NCBI GenBank assembly: GCA_011391495.1
Contig: JAABQK010000023.1
Location: 1 to 39,080 of the forward strand
DNA from: Hydrogenophaga sp.
Lineage (GTDB): Bacteria; Pseudomonadota; Gammaproteobacteria; Burkholderiales; Burkholderiaceae_C
DNA length: 39,080 bases
Direction of reading: 5' to 3'
How positions within the stretch are numbered: position 1 is the first letter of the stretch; each line of letters begins with the position of its first letter. A program made the position numbers and the translations under genes. Positions 10,080 to 17,546 of the stretch are shown piece by piece. Under the pieces are notes generated by a model. It did no database searches and had not been told where the DNA came from. It saw only the letters and a list, made by a program, of their open reading frames with translations.

Positions 10080-12050
10080 CTAGATATCGATTTCAACGGA
10101 ATCGCCGTGCAGCTCCATCAGCTCGCGGCGCGAGGCCGCCTCGCCCTTGCCCATGAGCTTGGTGATGAGTGCTTCGGTGGCGGCAAAGTCCATCCCGCCC
10201 AGGGTCACCTGCATGAGGCGGCGCGTGTCGGGATTGAGCGTGGTGTCCCAGAGCTGTTCGGCGTTCATCTCGCCCAGGCCTTTGAAGCGGCTGATCTGGC
10301 ATTTCTCGCGTGCGACGCCGTCTTTATCGGCCTTGTCCAGAATCGCGTGCAGTTCGCCCTCGTCCAGCGCGTATTGCTTGCTGGCCGGCTTCTTGCCGCG
10401 CGCGGGCACGTCCACCCGGAACAGCGGTGGACGCGCCACGTACACGTGACCCGCCTCGATCAGCTTGGGGAAGTGCCGGAAGAACAGCGTGAGCAGCAGC
10501 ACCTGGATGTGCGAGCCGTCCACGTCGGCGTCGCTCAGGATGCAGACCTTGCCGTAGCGCAGGCCGCTCATGTCGGGCGTCTCCAGCGGGCCGTGCGGAT
10601 CAACACCGATCGCGACCGCGATGTCGTGAATCTCGTTGTTGGCAAACAGGCGGTCGCGCTCAACCTCCCAGGTGTTGAGCACCTTGCCACGCAGCGGCAG
10701 CACGGCCTGGCATTCCTTGTCGCGGCCCATCTTGGCGCTGCCGCCGGCAGAGTCACCCTCGACCAGGAACACCTCGTTGTGCGCGAGGTCCCGGCTCTCG
10801 CAGTCGGTCAGCTTGCCGGGCAGCACGGCCACGCCCGAGCCCTTGCGCTTCTCGACCTTCTGCCCGGCCTTCTGGCGAAACTGCGCGGCCTTGATGGCGA
10901 GTTCGGCGAGCTTCTTGCCGTAGTCCACGTGCTGGTTGAGCCAGAGTTCGAGCGCCGGACGCACGAAACTGCCAACCAGGCGCAGCGCGTCGCGCGAGTT
11001 CAGACGCTCCTTGATCTGGCCCTGGAACTGCGGGTCGAGCACCTTGGCGGAGAGGACATAGCTGGCGCGGGCGAACACGTCTTCGGGCAGCAGCTTCACA
11101 CCCTTGGGCAGCAGCGCATGCATCTCGATGAAGGCCTTGACCGCCTGGAACAGGCCGTCGCGCAGGCCGCTGTCGTGCGTGCCGCCGGCGCTGGTGGGGA
11201 TCAGGTTCACATAGCTCTCGCGCACCGGCTGGCCGTCTTCTGTAAAGGCCACGCACCAGGCCGCGCCCTCGCCTTCGGCGAAGCTGTCGTGGCTGCTGTC
11301 GGCGAAACCTTCGCCTTCGAACAACGGAATCACTGGCTCGCCACTCAGCGTCTGCTGCAGGTAGTCGCGCAGGCCGCCCTTGTAGAGCCAGACCTGGCTG
11401 TCCTTGGTTTTTTCATTGACCAGCGTCACCGTCACGCCAGGCATCAGCACCGCCTTGCTGCGCAGCAGGTGGGTGAGTTCGGCCATGGGCAGGGCGGCGG
11501 ATTCGAAGTACCTGGCGTCGGGCCAGGCGCGCACCGTGGTGCCCTGCTTTCGGTCGCCCTCGCCCTTGGGCGTGATCACAAGGGGTTCAACCACGTCGCC
11601 GGCCGAAAACGCCAGCCTGGCCACCTGGCCTTCGCGGTAGCTGGTGACTTCCAGCCGGGTGGAGAGCGCGTTGGTCACGCTCACACCCACGCCGTGCAGG
11701 CCGCCCGAGAAGCTGTAGGCGCCGCCCTTGCCCTTGTCGAACTTGCCACCCGCGTGCAGGCGGGTGAACACGAGTTCCACCACCGGTGCTTTTTCTTCGG
11801 GGTGCAGGCCGAACGGGATGCCGCGGCCGTCGTCCTCCACGCTCACCGAATGGTCGGTGTGCAGCGTGACCTTGATCTTCTTGCCGTGCCCGGCCAGTGC
11901 CTCGTCGGCCGAGTTGTCCAGCACTTCCTGGATGATGTGCAGCGGGTTGTCGGTCCGGGTGTACATGCCCGGGCGCTGCTTGACCGGCTCCAGTCCCTTG
12001 AGGACGCGGATCGAGCCTTCGGAATATTCGGGGGATGTTTGGGTCGCCAT
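10080..12050 (-). CDS. parE: DNA topoisomerase IV subunit B
   Basis: A 656-residue ATPase subunit of topoisomerase IV. The GHKL ATPase domain shows EVLDNSADEA (E42 is the likely general base), VEDDGRGIP and SGGLHGVGVSVTNAL. The TOPRIM domain shows FLVEGDSAGGSAKMGRD and LSDADVDGSH, the Mg-binding acidic residues. The length suits ParE (about 630-660) rather than GyrB (about 800), and parC is next in line. The start ATG 12050 (MATQTSPEY) has no Shine-Dalgarno. A -10-like TACAAT sits only 8 bases before it, so a leaderless or nearly leaderless transcript is likely. The frame extends nine codons further upstream, through that -10 box, which argues against the longer start. Confidence 0.96.
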   Translation of the reverse strand: MATQTSPEYSEGSIRVLKGLEPVKQRPGMYTRTDNPLHIIQEVLDNSADEALAGHGKKIKVTLHTDHSVSVEDDGRGIPFGLHPEEKAPVVELVFTRLHAGGKFDKGKGGAYSFSGGLHGVGVSVTNALSTRLEVTSYREGQVARLAFSAGDVVEPLVITPKGEGDRKQGTTVRAWPDARYFESAALPMAELTHLLRSKAVLMPGVTVTLVNEKTKDSQVWLYKGGLRDYLQQTLSGEPVIPLFEGEGFADSSHDSFAEGEGAAWCVAFTEDGQPVRESYVNLIPTSAGGTHDSGLRDGLFQAVKAFIEMHALLPKGVKLLPEDVFARASYVLSAKVLDPQFQGQIKERLNSRDALRLVGSFVRPALELWLNQHVDYGKKLAELAIKAAQFRQKAGQKVEKRKGSGVAVLPGKLTDCESRDLAHNEVFLVEGDSAGGSAKMGRDKECQAVLPLRGKVLNTWEVERDRLFANNEIHDIAVAIGVDPHGPLETPDMSGLRYGKVCILSDADVDGSHIQVLLLTLFFRHFPKLIEAGHVYVARPPLFRVDVPARGKKPASKQYALDEGELHAILDKADKDGVAREKCQISRFKGLGEMNAEQLWDTTLNPDTRRLMQVTLGGMDFAATEALITKLMGKGEAASRRELMELHGDSVEIDI

Positions 12051-12058
12051 GGGGGCGG

Positions 12059-12064
12059 ATTGTA
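12059..12064 (-). promoter_or_regulatory. -10 box of parE (leaderless type)
   Basis: TACAAT on the minus strand, 8 nt before the parE ATG, which has no Shine-Dalgarno. Initiation 7 nt downstream of the box would fall within about 2 nt of the start codon. I see no good -35. Confidence 0.5.
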
Positions 12065-12206
12065 AGCATCCCCGCACAAATCACTGGATACAAATACAGA
12101 TCGACCGCACCGCGCGCGTCCATTGATGACCCAGGCGCATCCATCACGGCCAGAAATTTCAAGGCGGCAACCGCCCCCGGTGACAGCGCGGCGCGGCCAT
12201 CTTCGC

Positions 12207-12212
12207 TACAGT
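12207..12212 (+). promoter_or_regulatory. -10 box of MFS gene (leaderless type)
   Basis: TACAGT lies 6 nt before ATG 12219, so the predicted transcription start coincides with the start codon. Only AGG directly abuts the ATG, too close to act as a Shine-Dalgarno. Confidence 0.45.
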
Positions 12213-12218
12213 CGCAGG

Positions 12219-13460
12219 ATGTCATCTGCACCCCCTGCCCTTGCCGCGCCCCGCCTGTCCGCGTTCCAGGTGCTCGCCTGCGGCGCCGCCATCGTCACCC
12301 TGTCCATGGGCATCCGCCACGGCTTTGGCCTGTGGCTGCAGCCCATCACCCAGGACCAGGGCTGGACACGCGAGAACTTCGCCTTTGCCCTGGCTGTGCA
12401 AAACCTGTCCTGGGGCGTGTTCGGCATCTTCGCCGGCATGGCCGCCGACCGTTTTGGTGCCTTCCGCGTGCTGCTGGTCGGGGCCCTGCTCTATGCGCTC
12501 GGACTGGCCGGCATGGCGCTGGCGCCCACGCCATTCACGTTTGCGCTGACCGCCGGCGTGCTGATCGGCGCGGCCCAGGCCGGCACGACCTACGCAGTGA
12601 TCTACGGCGTGATCGGGCGCCAGATCCCGGCGGAGAAACGTTCCTGGGCCATGGGTGTGGCAGCGGCCGCCGGCTCGTTCGGCCAGTTTCTCATGGTGCC
12701 GGTGGAAGGCTGGCTCATCAGCCGCTTTGGCTGGCAGGAGGCGCTGCTGTTCCTGGGTGCTGCGGTGCTGCTGATCATGCCGCTGGCGCTGTTCCTGCGC
12801 GAGCCAGGTTTTGTGGGCGGCGTGGCGCCCAAGCGGGAACAGACGATTCAGCAGGCGCTGCGCGAGGCCTTCAAGTACCGCAGCTTCCAGTTGCTGATGG
12901 CCGGCTATTTCGTCTGCGGCTTCCAGGTGGTGTTCATCGGCGTGCACATGCCGAGCTACCTGAAGGACAACGGCCTCTCGCCGCAGGTGGCGAGCTATGC
13001 GCTCGCGCTGATCGGCCTGTTCAACGTGATCGGCACCTACGCCGCGGGCGCGCTGGGCCAGCGCATGCCCAAGCGCTACATCCTGGCCTTCATCTACCTG
13101 GCGCGCGCGGTGGCCATCAGCGTCTTCCTGATCGTGCCCTTGTCGCCCGCCAGCGTCTATGTGTTCTCCAGCGTCATGGGCGTGCTGTGGCTGTCCACCG
13201 TGCCGCCCACCAACGCCGCGGTGGCGCAGATCTTCGGCGTGGCGCATCTGTCCATGCTGGGCGGCTTCGTGTTCTTCAGCCACCAGATCGGCAGCTTCAT
13301 GGGCGTGTGGCTCGGCGGCGTGCTGTACGACCGCACCGGCAGCTACGACATCGTCTGGTACATCTCGATCGCGCTCGGCGTGTTCGCCGCGCTGATCAAC
13401 CTGCCGGTGCGCGAGTCGCCCATCCTGCGCGGCCCGCAACGTGTGAGGGTCACCGCGTGA
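12219..13460 (+). CDS. MFS transporter (monocarboxylate/oxalate-formate-like)
   Basis: A 413-residue inner-membrane protein with about 12 hydrophobic segments. The early MGIRHGFGLWLQPITQ segment resembles the monocarboxylate porter / oxalate:formate antiporter-like MFS group. A loop 2-3 motif (AGMAADRFGAFRV) is the usual GxxxDRxGxxR signature. The substrate is unknown. I start it at ATG 12219 (MSSAPPALAAP) because a -10-like TACAGT ends 6 bases upstream; the frame is open back to 12123, but that part is low-quality sequence. The stop overlaps a GTG start of a 42-residue peptide (GTGA), and a methyltransferase gene follows directly. Confidence 0.9.
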   Translation: MSSAPPALAAPRLSAFQVLACGAAIVTLSMGIRHGFGLWLQPITQDQGWTRENFAFALAVQNLSWGVFGIFAGMAADRFGAFRVLLVGALLYALGLAGMALAPTPFTFALTAGVLIGAAQAGTTYAVIYGVIGRQIPAEKRSWAMGVAAAAGSFGQFLMVPVEGWLISRFGWQEALLFLGAAVLLIMPLALFLREPGFVGGVAPKREQTIQQALREAFKYRSFQLLMAGYFVCGFQVVFIGVHMPSYLKDNGLSPQVASYALALIGLFNVIGTYAAGALGQRMPKRYILAFIYLARAVAISVFLIVPLSPASVYVFSSVMGVLWLSTVPPTNAAVAQIFGVAHLSMLGGFVFFSHQIGSFMGVWLGGVLYDRTGSYDIVWYISIALGVFAALINLPVRESPILRGPQRVRVTA

Positions 13461-13585
13461 AACCGCTGCTCACCAGGACCCTGGTCTGGACCGGCGTGGC
13501 CCTGGCACTGCTGGCCACGCTGGCGCTCTACAACCGGCCCGACTTTCTGGTGAACCTGGCCGATCAGCTCTGGAGCTGTTTCTAG
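13457..13585 (+). CDS. small hydrophobic peptide, 42 residues
   Basis: Not recognised with certainty. GTG 13457 overlaps the MFS stop by 3 bases (GTGA), and the TAG stop at 13583-13585 is immediately followed by the methyltransferase ATG. The peptide begins MKPLLTRTLVW, has one membrane-length segment (residues about 8-25), and ends PDFLVNLADQLWSCF. The exact packing between two genes and the signal-anchor-like plan favour a true gene that also couples translation of its neighbours. My impression that similar tails (PDF...LADQ.W.CF) occur in other Burkholderiales is from memory and unchecked. Confidence 0.55.
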   Translation: MKPLLTRTLVWTGVALALLATLALYNRPDFLVNLADQLWSCF

Positions 13586-14140
13586 ATGCACGGCACGGAA
13601 GCGCCTTCGGCCTGGGTGGAGCGCTGGTCGCATCTGGTCCCCGCGGGGGGATCGGTGCTCGATGTGGCCTGCGGTCATGGCCGTCACCTGCGCTGGTTCG
13701 CGCAACGCGGCCATCCGGTGACCGGTGTGGACTGCTCGGCCGAAGCCATCGCCGCGGTGGCCGGGCTGGGACGTGCCATTGAGGCCGACATCGAAAACGG
13801 ACCCTGGCCGTTCGCGGGCGAAAGTTTCGATGCGGTGGTGGTCACGAACTACCTGTGGCGTCCGCTGCTGCCGCTGATGGTGGCCAGTGTGGCTCCGGGC
13901 GGCGTGCTGATCTACGAGACATTTGCCGTCGGCAACGAAACCGTGGGCAAGCCCTCACGGCCCGACTTTCTGCTGCAGCCCGGCGAATTGCTGCAAGCCG
14001 CCGCCGGTCTGCACGTGGTGGCGTTCGAAGACGGTTTCGCGAACCGACCGGAACGCTTCGTCCAGCGCATTGCCGCGGTGCGAAAACGACCCCGTCCATC
14101 GGGCCTGCCCGAACGGTATGCGCTGGATGCCACTGGGTAG
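13586..14140 (+). CDS. class I SAM-dependent methyltransferase (TehB-like)
   Basis: A 184-residue cytoplasmic enzyme with a Rossmann-type SAM fold. Motif I is VLDVACGHGRH (residues about 25-35), followed by the acidic end of strand 2 in VTGVDCS, and motif IV-like FDAVVVTNYLW. Small size and YETF after the core place it with the TehB/Methyltransf_11-25 group; the methyl acceptor is unknown. The ATG directly follows the stop of the 42-residue peptide. Its own TAG stop lies inside a TAGAAT box that probably serves as the -10 of dapA. Confidence 0.85.
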   Translation: MHGTEAPSAWVERWSHLVPAGGSVLDVACGHGRHLRWFAQRGHPVTGVDCSAEAIAAVAGLGRAIEADIENGPWPFAGESFDAVVVTNYLWRPLLPLMVASVAPGGVLIYETFAVGNETVGKPSRPDFLLQPGELLQAAAGLHVVAFEDGFANRPERFVQRIAAVRKRPRPSGLPERYALDATG

Positions 14141-14143
14141 AAT
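14138..14143 (+). promoter_or_regulatory. -10 box upstream of dapA
   Basis: TAGAAT (5 of 6 matches) contains the TAG stop of the methyltransferase gene. Transcription would begin near 14150, giving a leader of about 73 nt before the dapA ATG. I see no convincing -35. The leader is too short for a lysine riboswitch. Confidence 0.4.
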
Positions 14144-14222
14144 GCAGGATTCGTGCGACCGCTGCCGGCAGCCCCGTCTGGCCCGTGCATCGCAGGCAAA
14201 CACCCCCTGGGGCCTTTAGCTT

Positions 14223-15110
14223 ATGAAACCCATCACTGGCAGCATCGTGGCTCTGGTCACGCCCATGTTCGAAGACGGCAGCGTGGACTACCCCACCCTG
14301 CGCAAGCTGATCGACTGGCACATCGCCGAAGGCACAGACTGCATCGGCGTCGTCGGCACCACGGGCGAGTCGCCCACCGTCACCGTGGAAGAGCACTGCG
14401 AGATCATCCGCGTCTCGGTCGAGCAGGCGGCCAGGCGCGTGCCCATCATGGCCGGCTGCGGCGCCAACTCCACCGCGGAGGCCATCGAACTGGCCAAATT
14501 CGCCCGCAGCGTCGGCGCTGACTGCCAGTTGCAGGTCGTGCCCTACTACAACAAGCCCACGCAGGAGGGCCAGTACCAGCACTTCAAGGCCATCGCCGAA
14601 GCCACCGGCGACCTGCCGATCGTGCTGTACAACGTGCCCGGCCGCAGTGTGGCCGACATGTCGGTCGATACCGCCCTGCGTCTGGCCCAGGTGCCGGGTA
14701 TCGTCGGCATCAAGGAAGCCACCGGCAACATCGAACGCGCGCAGTGGCTGATCCGCGAGGCGCCCGAAGGCTTCGCCATCTACTCCGGCGACGACCCGAC
14801 CGCCGTGGCGCTGATGCTCTGCGGCGGCCAGGGCAACATCAGCGTGACAGCCAACATCGCGCCCCGCCTGATGCACGAGCTCTGCATCGCGGCCATTGCG
14901 GGGGACAACCGCAAGGCGATGGACATCCAGTTCCGCCTGATGCCGGTGCACAAGAACCTGTTCGTCGAAGCCAACCCGATCCCGCTCAAGTGGGCCATGG
15001 CCCGCATGGGACTGTGCCGTGAGACCATGCGTCTGCCCCTGACGCCGATGTCCCGCGCACTGGAACCCGTTGTCGAAGGCGCACTCAAAGAAAGCGGCCT
15101 GATTGACTGA
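14223..15110 (+). CDS. dapA: 4-hydroxy-tetrahydrodipicolinate synthase
   Basis: A 295-residue class I aldolase that condenses pyruvate with aspartate semialdehyde, the first committed step to lysine and meso-diaminopimelate. The Schiff-base lysine is K164 in VGIKEATGN. Other active-site parts are GTTGESPT (T46/T47), Y136 in LYNVPGRS, and R141. Length and motifs are standard. A TAGAAT box lies about 80 bp upstream; bamC follows, the usual dapA-bamC order of proteobacteria (as in E. coli), where the pair is often cotranscribed. Confidence 0.97.
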   Translation: MKPITGSIVALVTPMFEDGSVDYPTLRKLIDWHIAEGTDCIGVVGTTGESPTVTVEEHCEIIRVSVEQAARRVPIMAGCGANSTAEAIELAKFARSVGADCQLQVVPYYNKPTQEGQYQHFKAIAEATGDLPIVLYNVPGRSVADMSVDTALRLAQVPGIVGIKEATGNIERAQWLIREAPEGFAIYSGDDPTAVALMLCGGQGNISVTANIAPRLMHELCIAAIAGDNRKAMDIQFRLMPVHKNLFVEANPIPLKWAMARMGLCRETMRLPLTPMSRALEPVVEGALKESGLID

Positions 15111-15156
15111 GCGCCCAGCCCGTCATCTTGCCGCAACCTACCCGTCGAGCCCCTTC

Positions 15157-16305
15157 ATGCCCCTCAAGAAACACCGTTCCATGCCCCACACCCCATCCTC
15201 CCTGCCGGTACGTGGTGCTCCGATGCTCCGTCTTGGCGCCGTGGCTGTGGCCGCGCTCCTGGCCACCGGCTGCTCGATGCTGCAGGAAGACAAGATCGAC
15301 TACAAGAGCGCCCAGCGGGGCAGCACGCTCGACGTACCGCCCGATCTGACCCAGCTCAGCCGAGATTCCCGCTACAACGTGCCGGGTTCGGTGGTCACGG
15401 CGAGCGGCTACCAGACCGCACAGCCTGCCGACGCCTCCGCCAGTGCCACGGCCGCCACCAGCGTGGGGGATGTGCGCATCGAGCGCGCCGGCAACCAGCG
15501 CTGGCTGGTGGTGGGCCGGCCGGCCGACAAGCTCTGGGCGCCGGTGCGCGACTTCTGGCAGGAAAACGGCTTCGTGCTGGAAACCGACCAGGAGCAACTG
15601 GGCATCATGGAAACCGACTGGGCCGAGAACCGCGCCAAGCTGCCGCAGGACTTCATCCGCAGAACCATCGGAAAGGTGTTCGAGAACCTCTACTCCACAG
15701 GTGAGCGCGACAAGTTCCGCACACGGCTGGAACGCGGGACCGACGGCAAGACCGAGATCTACATCAGCCACCGGGGCATGATTGAGGTGTATTCGAGTGC
15801 ACAGAAGGACCAGACCGTCTGGCAACCCCGTCCCAGCGATGTCGAACTGGAAACCGAGTTCCTGAGCCGGCTGATGGTTAAGCTGGGCGTCAGTGAAACA
15901 CAGGCCAAGGCCGCGCTGGCCACGGCACCGGTGCAGGCCGCTGCGCGTGTGGTCACGGTGAACAACCAGCCGGTGGTGCAGCTCGACGACGGCTTTGATC
16001 GCGCCTGGCGACGCGTCGGCCTGTCCCTGGACCGCACCGGTTTCACCGTCGAAGACCGGGACCGCAGCCAGGGCACCTACTTCGTGCGTTATGTCCCGTC
16101 GGCCAGCCAGGACGACCAGAAGCCTGGCTTCTTCGGGCGCCTCTTCAGTGGATCCAAAGCCGAAACGGCTCCCGCCAAGTACCGCGTGCTGGTTCGCAGC
16201 AGCGGCAACAGCACCACCGTCTCGGTGCTGGATGCGCAGGGCCAGCCTGACGTGTCAGCCAACGCCCAGCGCATCACCCAGTTACTGGCCGAGGATCTGA
16301 AGTGA
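15157..16305 (+). CDS. bamC: outer membrane assembly lipoprotein BamC
   Basis: A lipoprotein of the BAM complex that inserts beta-barrel proteins into the outer membrane. A lipobox LLATGC follows a hydrophobic stretch; the mature part starts CSMLQEDKIDYKSA, and the unstructured N-terminus with DVPPDLTQL is the segment known to lie across BamD. Two helix-grip domains follow (about 130-240 and 280-380). The start is uncertain: ATG 15157, 15181 and 15223 are all in frame and none has a good Shine-Dalgarno. The last would give the most normal lipoprotein signal (Cys at 17), the first a longer n-region (Cys at 39). It lies 46 bp after dapA and is followed by a strong terminator. Confidence 0.92.
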   Translation: MPLKKHRSMPHTPSSLPVRGAPMLRLGAVAVAALLATGCSMLQEDKIDYKSAQRGSTLDVPPDLTQLSRDSRYNVPGSVVTASGYQTAQPADASASATAATSVGDVRIERAGNQRWLVVGRPADKLWAPVRDFWQENGFVLETDQEQLGIMETDWAENRAKLPQDFIRRTIGKVFENLYSTGERDKFRTRLERGTDGKTEIYISHRGMIEVYSSAQKDQTVWQPRPSDVELETEFLSRLMVKLGVSETQAKAALATAPVQAAARVVTVNNQPVVQLDDGFDRAWRRVGLSLDRTGFTVEDRDRSQGTYFVRYVPSASQDDQKPGFFGRLFSGSKAETAPAKYRVLVRSSGNSTTVSVLDAQGQPDVSANAQRITQLLAEDLK

Positions 16306-16354
16306 CCTGAGCGGAAAGCGCCCGGTTTCCGCGGCCAATGCCACGGAAACCGGC

Positions 16355-16388
16355 AATGAAAAAGCCACCCGAGGGTGGCTTTTTCATT
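16355..16388. terminator. bidirectional intrinsic terminator, bamC / Ala-rich lipoprotein
   Basis: A perfect 16-bp inverted repeat (AATGAAAAAGCCACCC and its complement) around a GA loop, with A-run and T-run in the arms. It separates bamC (+) from the convergent lipoprotein gene (-). Confidence 0.93.
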
Positions 16389-16414
16389 GTCCGGGCACAA
16401 GGCCCGGAACCCGA

Positions 16415-16759
16415 TTACTGGGCGGGCTTCACAGCAGCCTTGGCGGCTTCGGCAGCAGCGTCGGCAGCGGTCTTGGCGGCAGCGGCGGTTGCATCAGCAG
16501 CGGTCTTGGCGGCGTCAGCGGTTGCATCGGCAGCGGTCTTGGCAGCGTCAGCGGTTGCAGCAGCAGCGGTAGCGGCAGCATCAGCGGTGGTGGGGGTGGC
16601 AGCAGCGTCGGTCGGTGCTGCGGCAGGTGCAGCATCAGCCGGAGCAGCAGCCGGAGCAGCGGCAGGTGCCGGCGCTTCAACCGGAGCTTCTTCTTTCTTA
16701 CCGCAAGCGGTCAGGGCAACAGCGGCGAGCAGGGTGGCGAGCAGGAGGGTCTTTTTCAT
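16415..16759 (-). CDS. alanine-rich repeat lipoprotein
   Basis: A 114-residue predicted lipoprotein with no known function. The signal peptide MKKTLLLATLLAAVALTAC has a clean lipobox (LTAC, Cys at 19), and GKKEE follows, so export to the periplasmic face of a membrane is likely. Residues about 26-62 are a Pro/Ala linker. Residues about 65-108 carry an 11-residue repeat of the type AKTAADATADA, three near-identical units plus diverged ones, predicted to form a long amphipathic helix. The repeat is mirrored in DNA as 33-bp tandem units (16468-16566). GGAAT lies about 6-10 bases before the ATG. Terminators on both sides make it monocistronic. It could be a periplasmic or surface stalk or a stress protein, but this is speculation. 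Confidence 0.8.
   Translation of the reverse strand: MKKTLLLATLLAAVALTACGKKEEAPVEAPAPAAAPAAAPADAAPAAAPTDAAATPTTADAAATAAAATADAAKTAADATADAAKTAADATAAAAKTAADAAAEAAKAAVKPAQ
16468..16566 (-). repeat. 33-bp tandem repeat, three units, inside lipoprotein gene
   Basis: Units at 16468-16500, 16501-16533 and 16534-16566 each begin CGGTCTTGG (plus strand) and differ at only a few positions. A decayed fourth unit runs from 16567 to about 16599. Each unit encodes 11 residues, so copy changes would keep the frame. Confidence 0.85.
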
Positions 16760-16810
16760 GGTGTGGATTCCAGTGGATGAGGATGAACAAACGACAATTA
16801 ATCTTGAGTC

Positions 16811-16831
16811 AAAAAAAAACCCGAATCCGGG
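16811..16831 (-). terminator. short intrinsic terminator after the roxA-like operon
   Basis: On the minus strand, a 4-bp GC stem (CCCG-GATT-CGGG) is followed by nine T. It would stop leftward transcription from the 168-residue-protein gene before the lipoprotein gene. The stem is short, so efficiency may be modest. The rest of 16760-16989 contains no gene; I see only an inverted repeat GGATGC/GCATCC at 16886-16916. Confidence 0.55.
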
Positions 16832-16989
16832 ATCCGAGCTTGTTTGACCCAGTCAGACAACCGTTTTGAATCCGGCTTCCAGACTGGATGCGAATCATAA
16901 CTCAGAAATTGCATCCGTATTTACCCTCACGAACGGTTTCTGCCTTTCCAGTGCAAGTGTTGCATTCACGCCAATCAAGATACCAAGTG

Positions 16990-17496
16990 TCACAGGCCCA
17001 GGGTGGTCGCGGGAAAGGCGGGGCTGCCCTTGTGCCAGCAGTTTTCCAGACGCTCCCGCAGGGCCACCCGCCGTTCGGCATCGCGCGTGGCGATCAGCGT
17101 GCAGCGCATGGTGTCCAGCCGTTCTAGGGTCCAGCCAGGTGACCAGATGGCACTCGGCAGATCGTTGCCCGCCGCGCCCGAGCAGGCGTGTGCCTCGACG
17201 ATGTGTGACCAGGTGACCCGCCACTGCACCAGGCGCGGATGCAACTGCCGCAAGGGGGCAAAGTCGCGTGCCATGAACCGGATGTGGCGCCCCTGACAAG
17301 CCCAGCCCTGGAGAGCGTCCACCACGACCCGCTCACCCAGGGGCCAGTCGGCGAAGTCGGCGTCGCTCAGCACGATGGACGACCAGCCCTCCTGCGCCGC
17401 ACAGGCCAGGGCCTGGCGCACCAGATCTGCGAAGGCCAGACGGCCCTCAAAACGCCCGGTGGGCAATGGGCATGGCGGTGCGGCTTCGTGGGTCAT
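16990..17496 (-). CDS. conserved-looking protein of unknown function, 168 residues
   Basis: Not recognised. It has no signal peptide or membrane segment, and looks like a compact alpha/beta soluble protein rich in Trp and Arg. Notable stretches are GWSSIVLSDADFADWPLGE, RHIRFMARDFAPLRQLHPR and VQWRVTWSHIVEAHAC; the alternation of strand-like and helix-like parts with D..F.DWPLGE might suit a phospholipase-D- or nucleotidyltransferase-like fold, but no catalytic motif is clear. AGGAG lies 5 bases before ATG 17496, and the gene begins 50 bp after the RoxA-like gene, so they are probably one operon. Codon pattern matches the neighbours. Confidence 0.75.
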   Translation of the reverse strand: MTHEAAPPCPLPTGRFEGRLAFADLVRQALACAAQEGWSSIVLSDADFADWPLGERVVVDALQGWACQGRHIRFMARDFAPLRQLHPRLVQWRVTWSHIVEAHACSGAAGNDLPSAIWSPGWTLERLDTMRCTLIATRDAERRVALRERLENCWHKGSPAFPATTLGL

Positions 17497-17546
17497 GGTC
17501 TCTCCTATCGTCTCGCTCCCGCCTGGTCAGGCGTCGCGCACTTCGT

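Noticed and set aside
14144..14222. Lysine riboswitch in the dapA leader
   Set aside because: The leader is only about 73 nt, too short for an L box, and lacks its conserved core.
16468..16599. Regular 33-bp repeats as a possible CRISPR array
   Set aside because: The units are directly adjacent with no spacers and encode an in-frame 11-residue protein repeat.
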